46,457 nucleotides of DNA from a virus. Shown piece by piece: positions 6,670 through 15,466 of the stretch. The notes under the pieces were generated by a model. It worked only from the letters and a program-made list of their open reading frames with translations. It was not told the origin of the DNA and searched no databases. Position 1 is the stretch's first letter. Every line of letters starts with the position of its first letter. Both the position numbers and the translations under genes were made by a program. Where the stretch lies: the IMG/VR virus record IMGVR_UViG_3300046519_000093, positions 1-46,457 of that record; one strand, written 5' to 3'.

Positions 6670-9600
6670 TCGAATTTTTCCCCAATAAGATTGCGGGATG
6701 CCAGCCGCTGGCCACGTTCTCGACTGATCGTCGAATGACCCTGGAAGAGTGGATTGTCGACCGGCTCGAAGATGGCGTGACGTACACCCGTGGGCCGGTC
6801 CAGCCGATCAGCATCTCGCTCAACGGCGAAATGATTGATGCTCACCTGTGGCACAAGGTCAAGTTCAAGCCTGCTCATCACGTTCAGATCTGGTACGAGC
6901 CGAAGGGCACCGACCCCTTCACCATCACCGCCTTGCTATTCAAGGGCGTGAAGGCCGTCGGAAAATTGCTCATGCCCAAGATGCCCGGCATGCCATCGAT
7001 GGCCGGTACCGCCCAGGGCGACCCGATCGACGAGGCCAGCGCCAAGGGCAACAAGGTCAAGATCGGCGATCCGGTGCGTAACCTGGCAGGACGGCAGAAG
7101 CTGTTCCCGGCTTACCTGGCTGAGCCGCGCACCTGGTTTGTGTCGCCGCGCGAGCAGTGGACTGAAATGCTGCTCTACGTATCGGCCGGAGACGTGCAGG
7201 TCAACACCAGCGACATCAAGATCGGCGAAACCCAGATTATCTCCTTGGGCTCTGACGCCATCTGCAATATCTACCAACCTGGCGCCGACGTGTCGGGCAA
7301 TACCGCCTCGATGCTCTGGTACAACGTCGACGAGGTCGGGGCCAGCTCCAACGGTTCGGCCGGCTTGGAAATGACCGAATCAAAATCCATTACGGCATCG
7401 TCTTCCGCGTCCGCCTATCGGTTCAGTGGGAACTCGATATCCATCCCTCTCGGAGCCGGCACCTTCCCGGCCGACTGGGAAGTCGGCCTAATAATTCGGG
7501 TCTTGTCGCCGTACGAGTACACTGTTGTGGACGGCGGCGCCGGGCGCGACATTGTGCGCGGCCCGCTGGAGATGCTTAATCCGGCGACGGCCATGCAGAT
7601 CGAGGTTCAGGGCGCGAACCCTGGACTCTATGTGGTTAGTTCGCATACCCCATATGTGCCAGCTACCGCGCCATCTGCCGGAACTTCGTCTACGGTCTTG
7701 GCCTCCAGCATTCCGGCGCGCTACGACTACAACGTCACTCCGGTAACCTTTTTGGTGGGTGGCGGCTCAATCCTCAATCGAGTGATCGACACTTACAGCT
7801 GGATCGGCGCATCGCTGCCGACCGTAAACAAGTCTGCCGATATCAACGTGTCGTCTCTTGCCTTGGCCGCGAGTGCATCAGGCTACGCCTATCGGTGCGA
7901 CACGACTACGACTGCCACCGGTGGATATGTTCGGCTCAACCCAACCAGCGGTGCAGGTACCTCCTATCTTGAGCCTGGAACCTACAAGGTTAGCGTTTAC
8001 GCCTCATCTGCTTTGGCTGGGGCCACACTTCAATGCGGCGTATACGACGGCACGACCAACGTAACCGGGGCTGCGCAGTCCATAACCACTGCGCGAGCTC
8101 GCTACGTCTTTACGATAACCATTGCCTCCGCAATGAACGCATCGTTGGTGGCATACGTGAACCGAGCGGGGCTTTCCGGCAATACGCTCATCATTGACAG
8201 TCCAATGATCCAGAAGACGTCGGGAACGGCTGCCGACTTTGAAAGAGGAACAAGGTCGCTGACCATCAATACGGCCGTCACCGACCTGATCGGCCTGATC
8301 TCGGCGATCAATACCGCCAAGGGTAGCGCGCCGTTCGTGGCCAGCGCTTCGGCAGGCAAGGTATTGCTCACGCAAACCGGCACCAACAACGGGTTGGCCT
8401 TGATCACCTCCGGCGGATCTGACGTGATGGGGTCCAGCCCGATCAACACCGCAGGTACGGCCGCCACCAGCGGAACAACAGGGCAGCCGGCAGAGATGAC
8501 CCTGAACTACGACGGCGGTCAGCCCGCTTCTGGTTTGGCTCTTGGTACAGGCCTATCAACCATTGGACCGCGTGGGCTTCGCTATCGCATCACGGCCTTC
8601 AGCGCATCGGTCATCACCGTCGAGCGCCTGACCTCCAGCGGGTCGACTGATGCGGGCTGGCCCGGATTCAACCTGATGGAAACGGTTAACGGACTGGTCA
8701 CGCTGGATCCTTCGAATCTGGAGGGCGGCTATCGTGGCTGGTTCAGGTGCGCCCCGAAAGGAGAGTTGGTTACCGAGCTTGAGTGGACCGTGTTTCACCC
8801 AGAGGGCCTGTGCGGCATCGGTCGGGAAGGACAGATCTACCCGGTTCGCTCATTCCATGCCCTTGAGTTTCGCGACGCAGATACAGCTGGGCCTGTGACG
8901 GTGATTGAGAAAGAGCACTACGGTGGCACGCGCGACGCGCAGGGCTTCACCTACCGGGCAACACTGCCTTACCCGATGAGTCCTGAGGCGCGGATAAAGA
9001 AGCGCTTTGTCAGCCAACCAGGCCGCATCGACTCGGAAAAGCAGGACAAAATCACCTGGTACAGCCTGCGCAGCCTGCGCCAGGTCCGCCCGACCACTTA
9101 CCCGGGCATGACCGTGATGGCGCTGCGGATCCGCGGCGGTGATCGCCTGTCGGCTCAGTCTGAAAGTCAGGCCAACCTGATCGGCACTCGAATTCTGCCG
9201 ATTTATACCGGCGGTGCCTGGACCGCTCCGCAACCCACGCGCGGCATCGTGCCTTGGTGCCTGCATGTCCTGAAGTCTCTCGGCTACACCGACGCCGATA
9301 TCGACCTGCCCGAGTGGGATCGCTTGCACACGGTATTCGAGGCCGCCGGCCAGTATTACGACGAGGTGATCGACGACACCAGCACGGCAAAGGACCGGCT
9401 GAACAATGCGCTGGCTTGTGGCTTTGCCGAGCTGACTATCAAGAACGGCTTGGTCAGCCTGGTGCGCGACGAGCCCCGGGCCGCGTTCGATCGTGAATAT
9501 GGGCCGAAAACGCAGACCTACTCTCCGCAGAACATGACCAAGGGGCTCAAGATCGATGGGCCGCTGCCATCAATCAACGACTTCGACGGGGTCGACGTTG

Positions 9601-10217
9601 AGTATTACTCGAACCTGACATGGGCCTGGGAAACCGTACCATGCCGCTGGCCGGGTGATGCTGGGCTGAAGGTCGAGAAGGTCAAGCTGCCAGGCGTCGG
9701 TGACCGGGATCGCGCCTACCAGTTCGGCATGCGCCGCCGCGGTCACCAGCTGTTCCGCCAAGACACCTATAGCTGGGAAACCGAACTGGCCGGCATGAAC
9801 AGCGGATACCTGAGCTTCTGCGCCGTCGCCAGCGACACCCCGGGCCTGTGCCAAAGCGCGCTACTGCTCAGCGTGCAGTCGTCCAGTGGCGGCTTCCTGC
9901 TGGAGTCGTCGGAGCCCATCGACTGGTCTGCGCCGGAGGCCTACAAAGTCGGAATCAGTCGTGCGGATGGCTCTCTCTCAGGTCCCTTCCAAGCGACTGC
10001 AATCGATGAATACCACATGCAGATCGCCGATTTGGACTTCGCGCCAGACACCAGCATGACCCTGGAACTGCCTCAGCTCCTGGTAGGCCCGTCGAGTAAA
10101 TGGGCCTATCCGGTCCTGGTCACCAGCTCGAACCCCTCAAACGGAAACGTAGCGCTCAAGGGCATGCCCTATGACGCCCGCGTTTACACCTACGACAGCG
10201 CAACGGCGCCTGCCTAA
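6666..10217 (+). CDS. Tail tip attachment / host specificity protein J
   Basis: This 1183-residue protein is the central tip protein and main receptor-recognition candidate, homologous in layout to lambda gpJ. The N-terminal ~230 residues and the region after ~residue 690 (PKGELVTELEWTVFHPEGL onward) are typical of the conserved tip core. Between them, residues ~370-550, lies a Ser/Thr/Gly-rich beta-sandwich-like segment ending in DSPMIQKTSGTAADFE, which looks like an inserted carbohydrate-binding domain. Its DNA (about 7.6-8.3 kb) appears less GC-rich than its flanks. The start at 6666 (ATGA coupling) is preferred to the in-frame ATG at 6639, which would run into the preceding gene. Confidence 0.9.
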   Translation: MIEFFPNKIAGCQPLATFSTDRRMTLEEWIVDRLEDGVTYTRGPVQPISISLNGEMIDAHLWHKVKFKPAHHVQIWYEPKGTDPFTITALLFKGVKAVGKLLMPKMPGMPSMAGTAQGDPIDEASAKGNKVKIGDPVRNLAGRQKLFPAYLAEPRTWFVSPREQWTEMLLYVSAGDVQVNTSDIKIGETQIISLGSDAICNIYQPGADVSGNTASMLWYNVDEVGASSNGSAGLEMTESKSITASSSASAYRFSGNSISIPLGAGTFPADWEVGLIIRVLSPYEYTVVDGGAGRDIVRGPLEMLNPATAMQIEVQGANPGLYVVSSHTPYVPATAPSAGTSSTVLASSIPARYDYNVTPVTFLVGGGSILNRVIDTYSWIGASLPTVNKSADINVSSLALAASASGYAYRCDTTTTATGGYVRLNPTSGAGTSYLEPGTYKVSVYASSALAGATLQCGVYDGTTNVTGAAQSITTARARYVFTITIASAMNASLVAYVNRAGLSGNTLIIDSPMIQKTSGTAADFERGTRSLTINTAVTDLIGLISAINTAKGSAPFVASASAGKVLLTQTGTNNGLALITSGGSDVMGSSPINTAGTAATSGTTGQPAEMTLNYDGGQPASGLALGTGLSTIGPRGLRYRITAFSASVITVERLTSSGSTDAGWPGFNLMETVNGLVTLDPSNLEGGYRGWFRCAPKGELVTELEWTVFHPEGLCGIGREGQIYPVRSFHALEFRDADTAGPVTVIEKEHYGGTRDAQGFTYRATLPYPMSPEARIKKRFVSQPGRIDSEKQDKITWYSLRSLRQVRPTTYPGMTVMALRIRGGDRLSAQSESQANLIGTRILPIYTGGAWTAPQPTRGIVPWCLHVLKSLGYTDADIDLPEWDRLHTVFEAAGQYYDEVIDDTSTAKDRLNNALACGFAELTIKNGLVSLVRDEPRAAFDREYGPKTQTYSPQNMTKGLKIDGPLPSINDFDGVDVEYYSNLTWAWETVPCRWPGDAGLKVEKVKLPGVGDRDRAYQFGMRRRGHQLFRQDTYSWETELAGMNSGYLSFCAVASDTPGLCQSALLLSVQSSSGGFLLESSEPIDWSAPEAYKVGISRADGSLSGPFQATAIDEYHMQIADLDFAPDTSMTLELPQLLVGPSSKWAYPVLVTSSNPSNGNVALKGMPYDARVYTYDSATAPA

Positions 10218-10249
10218 CCAGGCGCCACCCAACCAAGGATCATCGGCAC

Positions 10250-10726
10250 ATGCTTTCATTTCCGGATAATTTGCCTTTGCCATTGCGAGAGGGGTACGGG
10301 TTCAAGACGAACAGCCCGATTTCTCGAACACCATTTATAAGCGGAAGGGCAATCCAGCGCCTTAAGCATCGCAGCTTTCCAACTGCGGTGACTCTGTCCT
10401 GGGTCTTGAATGCTGAACAGGCCCGCCTATTCATGGGCTGGTTCAAGTGGGGGATTGGGTACGTCGATTGGTTTATGTGCCCGATCAAAAGCCCGATGGG
10501 ACTGACGCCCACCAAGGCGCGCTTCACTGACATCTACGAAGGACCTGAACTGGTCGGCGTCAACCACTGGCGCTTCTCGGTTCCGGCTGAGCTCTTCGAG
10601 ATCCCGGTCGTCAACGAGGCGGAATTCGTCAGCCTGCTGGCAGGAATGGACATCACGGTCATGAACGCCGAGCTCCGAGAGCAGCTCGATGCTTGGTACA
10701 CTAAGAACCAGCATGGCTCCCCGTAA
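10250..10726 (+). CDS. Conserved phage protein downstream of J (minor tail)
   Basis: This 158-residue protein contains LSWVLNAEQARLFMGWFKWG and a Trp/Phe-rich middle. No enzymatic motif is visible. Its place between J and the fibre genes suggests a small structural tail protein or a fibre adaptor. The RBS is weak (GGATCATCGGCAC). The C-terminal part is charged and helical. Confidence 0.7.
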   Translation: MLSFPDNLPLPLREGYGFKTNSPISRTPFISGRAIQRLKHRSFPTAVTLSWVLNAEQARLFMGWFKWGIGYVDWFMCPIKSPMGLTPTKARFTDIYEGPELVGVNHWRFSVPAELFEIPVVNEAEFVSLLAGMDITVMNAELREQLDAWYTKNQHGSP

Positions 10727-10752
10727 CCCCACTTTAACCTAACCACTTTTGA

Positions 10753-10775
10753 GTCCGCCCGGAGCGGTCTTTTTC
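10753..10775 (+). terminator. Weak intrinsic terminator before the fibre gene
   Basis: CCGC (10755-10758) pairs with GCGG (10764-10767), extended by one more pair across a mismatch, followed by TCTTTTTC. The short stem makes this a weak or regulated stop. Confidence 0.45.
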
Positions 10776-10793
10776 AATGATCGAGGATGCGCT

Positions 10794-12326
10794 ATGAGCG
10801 GGGCTACTGACCTTCAGCTTTTTGAGCAGCTGGTTTCCACTGCGAATGAATTGTTTCTTTCCGATGACGATTACGTCGTAATAAATGGCGTCACAAAGCC
10901 GACACTTAAGAAAATCTATTCTGATTTTCTTGATAGTAAGGGTGTGTATCCGACCGTTTCGGATGGCCTTGCAGCTACAAACGGATCTGGAACACAGAAC
11001 AGATTCTTTACTGTACCTGGTACCAGCGATTCGTATGAAAGCCGATATCGAAATGATGCCGGAACTGCGGTGCTCGTTGGGAGTGTTTTAAGTTCAACCT
11101 ATGTGAATTCACTACTTGCTGTGTTCGAGGCAAGAACAAAAAACCTTCTTGGCAGAAAAATCCCCGGAACCGGTTTTTTGGTAATCGATTCCAAATCTGG
11201 CAAGTGCCTGTGGACTGACGACCAGGGCAAGACGCACAGCATTTCCCACGATACTTTCCAGCAGTTTATTAAAGGTGTAGAGCAAATCCCCCAGGTGAAA
11301 ACCCGAAGAAAAGGCGTCACGTACACATATGAAGGGGCCAATGGCCTGGCCTTGGTGGTGATACGAGACGACGGGCTGATCGAGCTCCCTAAGCTCAACG
11401 TGGCCGATCTTCGCATTGGCGGAAAGTCAGTCTCGGCTGGAGCCGGAATCAACCTCAATGACACGTACATGAGGGATGGGCAGCTCCTCAAGTACCATGC
11501 CAACCCGCTCAGCGTGTCGGGCTGGGGCAGTTCCAGCATGGAGCGGATGGCTTCGCAGTTTGCGTCGATGATTGCAGGATTTGATCCAGACGCCTCCTAC
11601 TACAATGGCGGAAAAGGCGGCGAGCGATCCACTCATATTGCGGGTCGCCTGGGATCTATTCCATTCAAATTGACGGTGGCTGGTGCGAGCATTCCTGCAA
11701 GTGGCGGCGTCACCGTGACGGGGAGTAACGTACTTCCTAGCACCTCAATGAAGCCGTTCGCAGGATGGCTGAATGGCGTGTACGGCACCGTGTCGTCGAC
11801 AAGCTCTGTGATGACCTTCACCAGGGCTGTCGCGGGCGCCGCCACCCCATCAGTCGGAGAATTTCCCTTCATTCCCGAGATAGGCCCGCAGCATCGCGGT
11901 GACGTGGTTTTCCTGTGGATGGGGAAAAACGACGTGGACGCCTATACCGCGCAAGAAATCATCGGGCGTACCGATGTTTCTTTTGACTGGCTGTCACCAT
12001 TCATAAAGCGCTGCCTCGTTCTGGGTCACTTCCACAACTCTGACTGGGCTCCCGATAGCTCGCAGTCGCAAAAAATGGATGCGGTCAATGCCGCACACAA
12101 GTTGCGCTATGGCTCTCTGTTCGTGGATGTTCAAGCCTACTTGATGTCCTCGCAGGTATGGGTCGACACCGGCATTAACCCAACTAGCGGTGACCTTGCA
12201 CAGCAAGCGCTTGGCCAAAAGCCAGATTCTTTATCCGTGGACGCAGACCACCTGAATGATGCTGCGTACTTGGCGATCAATGAACATGTTCTTCAGCCGC
12301 TTATTCGCCAGCTCGGCTGGTACTAA
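10794..12326 (+). CDS. SGNH/GDSL-hydrolase tail fibre or spike
   Basis: This 510-residue protein has an N-terminal structural part and a C-terminal esterase-like domain. Block I is GWGSSSM near residue 243 (nucleophile Ser), block III is MGKND near 375, and block V is DADH near 483 supplying Asp and His. SGNH enzymes on phage fibres usually remove acetyl groups from surface polysaccharide during adsorption. The first ~500 bases are clearly more AT-rich than neighbouring genes, suggesting recent acquisition of the attachment module. The ATG at 10794, not the upstream in-frame start at 10749 inside the terminator, is the likely start. Confidence 0.82.
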   Translation: MSGATDLQLFEQLVSTANELFLSDDDYVVINGVTKPTLKKIYSDFLDSKGVYPTVSDGLAATNGSGTQNRFFTVPGTSDSYESRYRNDAGTAVLVGSVLSSTYVNSLLAVFEARTKNLLGRKIPGTGFLVIDSKSGKCLWTDDQGKTHSISHDTFQQFIKGVEQIPQVKTRRKGVTYTYEGANGLALVVIRDDGLIELPKLNVADLRIGGKSVSAGAGINLNDTYMRDGQLLKYHANPLSVSGWGSSSMERMASQFASMIAGFDPDASYYNGGKGGERSTHIAGRLGSIPFKLTVAGASIPASGGVTVTGSNVLPSTSMKPFAGWLNGVYGTVSSTSSVMTFTRAVAGAATPSVGEFPFIPEIGPQHRGDVVFLWMGKNDVDAYTAQEIIGRTDVSFDWLSPFIKRCLVLGHFHNSDWAPDSSQSQKMDAVNAAHKLRYGSLFVDVQAYLMSSQVWVDTGINPTSGDLAQQALGQKPDSLSVDADHLNDAAYLAINEHVLQPLIRQLGWY

Positions 12327-12335
12327 GGAGTTTCG

Positions 12336-13073
12336 ATGACTACTACAATCCGGGTTCCTGATCATATCTTCCCCGTGCATATTCCGCTGTTCGACATCCC
12401 TAACTTGACCAACAACAGGGTCTTTTCAATTTTCGGTGGGTCAGACTTTGAAAGTCTGGTCAACCATTCTGGTAATGCCAATGGTTCTATTGTCGGAAAG
12501 CTGAATCTCGAACCAATGGGAATTCGCCAGTTTGGCACGGAAAACTACATCAGGTTTTCTGGCCTTGGGGCGTTGTCGCCGGACGGGTTCACGATGATTG
12601 TGGCATTCCGATCTCCATCCGCTAGCATGGTATCGGGCCTTGTAAATCTCTGGTCGCAATCGACAAAGAACTCAGACTCCCTGCGTCGACGCATCTTCAC
12701 TGACGGATCTGCTGGAGGCACCGGCCCGCTGCGCGCCTACAGCCTTCCTTCCCCTTCCGGGAACGGGATCAACTGGGAGCTCCTGGAAGACAAGCCATAC
12801 GTGATTTCCATGGTTCGCGCCGGCAACTCAGCAACGGGCAACCTCAGGCTTCACAGCGCCGATGGCAGCATCATCACCGGCAACACGTTTGCCGCGCAGG
12901 CCACGCCAATCACCTATGCCGCGGATGTAGCGCTTGAGGTCGGTAACGGTTCGAACGAGTCCTCCGGTGGCAGTCTGGTTCAAGGTGTCGGGCTCTGGAG
13001 TGGCGTCATGTCTTCGGTTGCTGTGTCGGAGGCCGCAGCCGCCCTGGCCTACGCCTCTGGCGTATTTGACTGA
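12336..13073 (+). CDS. Putative tail fibre accessory protein, lectin-like fold
   Basis: This 245-residue protein follows the SGNH fibre by nine bases, with RBS AAGGAG. The sequence is all-beta in character. FTMIVAFRSP, the LWSQSTKN stretch and repeated Gly/Ser turns recall concanavalin-like (LamG-type) jelly rolls. It probably works with the fibre as a second receptor-binding or sugar-binding protein. No catalytic motif was seen. The assignment is from fold-like features and position only. Confidence 0.6.
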   Translation: MTTTIRVPDHIFPVHIPLFDIPNLTNNRVFSIFGGSDFESLVNHSGNANGSIVGKLNLEPMGIRQFGTENYIRFSGLGALSPDGFTMIVAFRSPSASMVSGLVNLWSQSTKNSDSLRRRIFTDGSAGGTGPLRAYSLPSPSGNGINWELLEDKPYVISMVRAGNSATGNLRLHSADGSIITGNTFAAQATPITYAADVALEVGNGSNESSGGSLVQGVGLWSGVMSSVAVSEAAAALAYASGVFD

Positions 13074-13092
13074 TACCGGAACTTCAATCTGT

Positions 13093-13116
13093 AGCCCGCC
13101 CAGCGCGGGCTTTTTT
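13093..13116 (+). terminator. Intrinsic terminator between fibre and endolysin genes
   Basis: AGCCCGC (13093-13099) pairs with GCGGGCT (13105-13111), followed by six T residues. Stem sequence and shape nearly repeat the terminator at 118-140, so the two may be related copies. Confidence 0.8.
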
Positions 13117-13132
13117 ACGCCTGGAGAAAAGT

Positions 13133-13684
13133 ATGCCGATCACTCAGCAGCAGCTGCTGCAGATCCTCCCGAACGCCGGCAAGCAGGCTGGCGTGTTCGC
13201 CTCTGCGCTCACCCTGGCCATGGACAAATACCAGATCAACACGCGCCTTCGCATGGCCGCCTTCATTGCCCAGGTCGGCCATGAGTCCGGCCAGTTCCGC
13301 TACGTGCGCGAGCTGGGCGGCGACCAGTACCTGAGCAAGTACGACACCGGTCCTCTGGCGAAACGCCTGGGCAATACACCCGAGGCGGACGGCGACGGTC
13401 AGAGATATCGAGGCCGCGGCCTGATCCAGATCACCGGTCACGACAACTACCTCGCGTGCAGCAAAGCCCTGTTCGGCGATGACCGCCTACTGCGCACACC
13501 TGAACTGCTCGAGCAGGCCGAGTGGGCGTGCAAGTCGGCGGCCTGGTTCTGGAACTCTCGCAACCTGAATGCGCTTGCTGATAAGGGTGACTTGCAAGGG
13601 ATCACCAAGCGCATAAACGGTGGTTACAACGGCCTGGCCGAGCGCGAGGCCTTCTATAAGGCAGCGCTGAAAGTTCTGGCCTGA
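13133..13684 (+). CDS. Endolysin, glycoside hydrolase family 19
   Basis: This 183-residue protein is a single GH19 (chitinase-like) domain that cleaves peptidoglycan glycan strands. Expected catalytic acids are Glu51 in GHESGQFRYVRE and Glu60 at the end of that stretch. RYRGRGLIQITGHDNY is the family's substrate-binding signature. There is no signal peptide, so export needs a holin. The holins lie far away, at 39.7 kb, an unusual split of the lysis genes. RBS GGAGAAAAGT lies before the ATG. Minus-strand genes converge on its 3' end with no terminator between. Confidence 0.93.
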   Translation: MPITQQQLLQILPNAGKQAGVFASALTLAMDKYQINTRLRMAAFIAQVGHESGQFRYVRELGGDQYLSKYDTGPLAKRLGNTPEADGDGQRYRGRGLIQITGHDNYLACSKALFGDDRLLRTPELLEQAEWACKSAAWFWNSRNLNALADKGDLQGITKRINGGYNGLAEREAFYKAALKVLA

Positions 13685-13702
13685 TCGGTTGCGGGCATTC
13701 GG

Positions 13703-13957
13703 TCATGGCTTTTCCTTCTCGAGCAAGTACGCAGGAAGGGTAAGAGGCCAGAGCGCACCCGCCACAACGGCCAATAGCAACACAAATGGCGCTAATAGTG
13801 CGCAGATTAAAGGATTGAAGCGCTCTAGCAGCTCGATAGGAAATCTATCCTTTTCGGCGACCTCGCGCATCCATCGTGGAAGCTCACGGCCGATGAATAA
13901 CACGAATAGGATCGTCGTAGCGCCTGCGCCGGCCAGGTACAGCGACCATAGGCTCAT
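13703..13957 (-). CDS. Small membrane protein with two hydrophobic segments
   Basis: This 84-residue protein starts MSLWSLYLAGAGATTILFVL. One membrane helix lies at the N-terminus and a second near residues 48-75, with a charged stretch between (RWMREVAEKDRFP). An AGGTGAGG ribosome site selects the ATG at 13957 over an in-frame ATG nine codons upstream. It is the last gene of the leftward accessory operon and converges with the endolysin gene. A two-helix shape would allow a holin or antiholin, but its opposite orientation argues for a lysogenic or exclusion role. The function is unknown. Confidence 0.55.
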   Translation of the reverse strand: MSLWSLYLAGAGATTILFVLFIGRELPRWMREVAEKDRFPIELLERFNPLICALLAPFVLLLAVVAGALWPLTLPAYLLEKEKP

Positions 13958-13991
13958 GGCCTCACCTGCTTGCGGTAGCTGCATTGGCAGA

Positions 13992-14309
13992 TCATGGGCG
14001 TATTACCTCTGTGTCGCATTGCTCTTTAGAAATTATCAGAAGCGCATTTTCAGGCGAGTCCCACGGAAAGGCTTTAAAGGCTGGTATGAGGAAATCTTCT
14101 GGGATGCCGAAATTCCAGCAGGCGGCCCATGCGTCATCGGTGTAATACTTACTCCCTGGCAGATCCTTAAGCGCCGATGAAAGCGACGTGAAAAGCGGCG
14201 TGTTAGCAGATTTCGAAAAGCCAGAAAGCTCTAAGGCAGCGTTAAATTCGTCGAGTCGCTCATCGTCCAAGCACCCGACGCAAATGAGTATGTCAGTCGT
14301 TCTGCTCAT
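13992..14309 (-). CDS. Hypothetical protein
   Basis: This 105-residue soluble protein starts MSRTTDILICVGC and holds several Trp/Phe residues near the C-terminus (AWAACWNFGIPEDF). I do not recognise the family. RBS AGGGATAGG precedes the ATG. It lies downstream of a 133-base gap that holds a strong hairpin and an operator-like sequence, so it may have its own regulation apart from the rest of the leftward operon. Confidence 0.55.
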   Translation of the reverse strand: MSRTTDILICVGCLDDERLDEFNAALELSGFSKSANTPLFTSLSSALKDLPGSKYYTDDAWAACWNFGIPEDFLIPAFKAFPWDSPENALLIISKEQCDTEVIRP

Positions 14310-14336
14310 GGCCTATCCCTTCTATGTATTTTCCAT

Positions 14337-14357
14337 CCGGGGGATTTAAACCCCCGG
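14337..14357. repeat. Perfect inverted repeat CCGGGGG-N7-CCCCCGG
   Basis: CCGGGGG (14337-14343), loop ATTTAAA, CCCCCGG (14351-14357). A strong hairpin without a T run on either strand, in the gap between two minus-strand genes. It may be a processing or attenuation hairpin, or part of a recombination site. Confidence 0.5.
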
Positions 14358-14433
14358 TCGGTCGTTGTATTCCGTGGCCTGTAGCGGTGTGGTAGCTGAA
14401 AAGCTGCTGAAACCGCATTTGGGTGTGACCAAT

Positions 14434-14451
14434 AGTCCCTTTCTAGTCACC
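14434..14451. promoter_or_regulatory. Degenerate copy of the dispersed operator
   Basis: AGTCCCT-TTCT-AGTCACC keeps six of seven left-arm and five of seven right-arm bases of GGTCCCT-N4-AGGGACC. It overlaps the stop of the Ea22-like gene and lies 125 bases before the next minus-strand gene. Its right arm resembles the two copies at 27239-27292. Confidence 0.4.
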
Positions 14452-14835
14452 CGTTTTTTTCGGCTCAAGATCGGCGGTGGCGACCAGTCCTGCGCGACGA
14501 TCAGTAATGACCTTGAGGCCGGCATTCCATGCTTCGCTTTCCAGTGCGTGCGGGTATGCGCGCCGCGTGATTATTCCGACCGTGGCGTCGAGAACCTGAA
14601 ACAGCACGTCTTCTCCTGCCGGCTCTTTGATTGCGTTGCTGATTGCTAGGTCAGCCTTCAGTCGATCGATCTCCGCGAGCAGGGCCAGAACTGCGGCAGG
14701 CTTGGCAGCGGCGATGAACTTAAGGTCTGTCGGATAAAGCCCATAACCGCCACCTTCTGCATACCACTCATGCTCATCTTCAATTGCGGCTGCGGCCTCG
14801 GCCAGCTCCTTCAATTTCACTTTGTCGACGTTCAT
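14443..14835 (-). CDS. Ea22-like phage early protein
   Basis: This 130-residue acidic, helical protein resembles the Ea22 (ead) family, a non-essential early protein of lambdoid phages with no firm function. It contains AAKPAAVLALLAEIDRLK, typical of the family's central helix. The ATG at 14835 follows AAGAGGTGAAGC and overlaps the previous stop (ATGA); an in-frame start seven codons upstream is less likely. It is part of an unbroken chain of coupled minus-strand genes. Confidence 0.7.
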   Translation of the reverse strand: MNVDKVKLKELAEAAAAIEDEHEWYAEGGGYGLYPTDLKFIAAAKPAAVLALLAEIDRLKADLAISNAIKEPAGEDVLFQVLDATVGIITRRAYPHALESEAWNAGLKVITDRRAGLVATADLEPKKTGD

Positions 14836-14981
14836 TGCTTCACCTCTTTGATCCATTCAGCGAAACCAGCCAAGACCGGCTGCACGCTCTCGTTGTCTGC
14901 CCAGCCCGCGAACCCGATAAATCCGTCACGGTTGAAAGTGACCGCCTCCCGGTCGTCGTAATGCAGCTTCAGCTTGCTCAT
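14832..14981 (-). CDS. Small hypothetical protein (49 aa)
   Basis: This 49-residue protein begins MSKLKLHYDDREAVTFNRDG and ends AEWIKEVKQ. Both ends use ATGA overlaps with neighbouring genes, strong evidence that it is translated. The family is unknown; the short acidic/aromatic sequence looks like a compact soluble domain. Confidence 0.65.
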   Translation of the reverse strand: MSKLKLHYDDREAVTFNRDGFIGFAGWADNESVQPVLAGFAEWIKEVKQ

Positions 14982-15451
14982 GGCGCCTCCTTGTTGGTCG
15001 GATCTGCGCTTGCGGATAGGGCGGCGCTCACAATGGCTTTCGCGTGCTCGCGCATCGAGGCGCGCCCCTGCTCAGGCATGTGCTCCCACGGATAATCCAT
15101 GCAGGCGGCCAGCTTCTTGGCTGCGGCCTCTATATCCGGCTCGGGCGCCACTGAGGCCGGCATGGTCGGCGAGGCATAAAGCAAAGTCCCTATAGGCAGC
15201 TGCTCCATGTTGAAAGTTTTAAACCGGATAACTCCATCAACAAAACCGTAGTGCTCAATTACTTCTGCCGCCGGCTGCTCCTCTGCGCCCAGCCTCTCGG
15301 CTGCCGACTCCAGCAACTGACGTGCCAGCCCGCCGACGCCGTGCGGCACAAGCGCGCCTTGGCTATCGAGGGCCAGCAGCGACTTGATGCTGCCGACCAG
15401 TTTGGCGTTGTCGCCCTTGAAGCTGTACGGCGTGTTCTCTTCCTTGCTCAT
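14978..15451 (-). CDS. Hypothetical phage protein
   Basis: This 157-residue, Ala- and Glu-rich protein begins MSKEENTPYSFKGDNAKLVG. It has a C-terminal helical part (IEAAAKKLAACMDYPWEHMP) resembling segments found in several Pseudomonas phage early proteins. I cannot name a function. The ATG at 15451 is preferred to a GTG one codon upstream. RBS AAGGGGTGAG. The stop is coupled to the next gene. Confidence 0.65.
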   Translation of the reverse strand: MSKEENTPYSFKGDNAKLVGSIKSLLALDSQGALVPHGVGGLARQLLESAAERLGAEEQPAAEVIEHYGFVDGVIRFKTFNMEQLPIGTLLYASPTMPASVAPEPDIEAAAKKLAACMDYPWEHMPEQGRASMREHAKAIVSAALSASADPTNKEAP

Positions 15452-15466
15452 CACTCACCCCTTCGT

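Noticed and set aside
9981-9998. GGTCCCTTCCAAGCGACT as another operator
   Set aside because: It lies deep inside the conserved tip gene, has two right-arm mismatches and no -10-like sequence or start codon nearby.
14337-14357. tRNA fragment (T-arm-like GGGGGATTTAAACCCCC)
   Set aside because: No acceptor, D-arm or anticodon arm can be drawn around it; it is only a hairpin.
14365-14649. A 94-codon plus-strand frame
   Set aside because: It overlaps the Ea22-like gene on the other strand, has no ribosome site and does not fit the local transcription direction.
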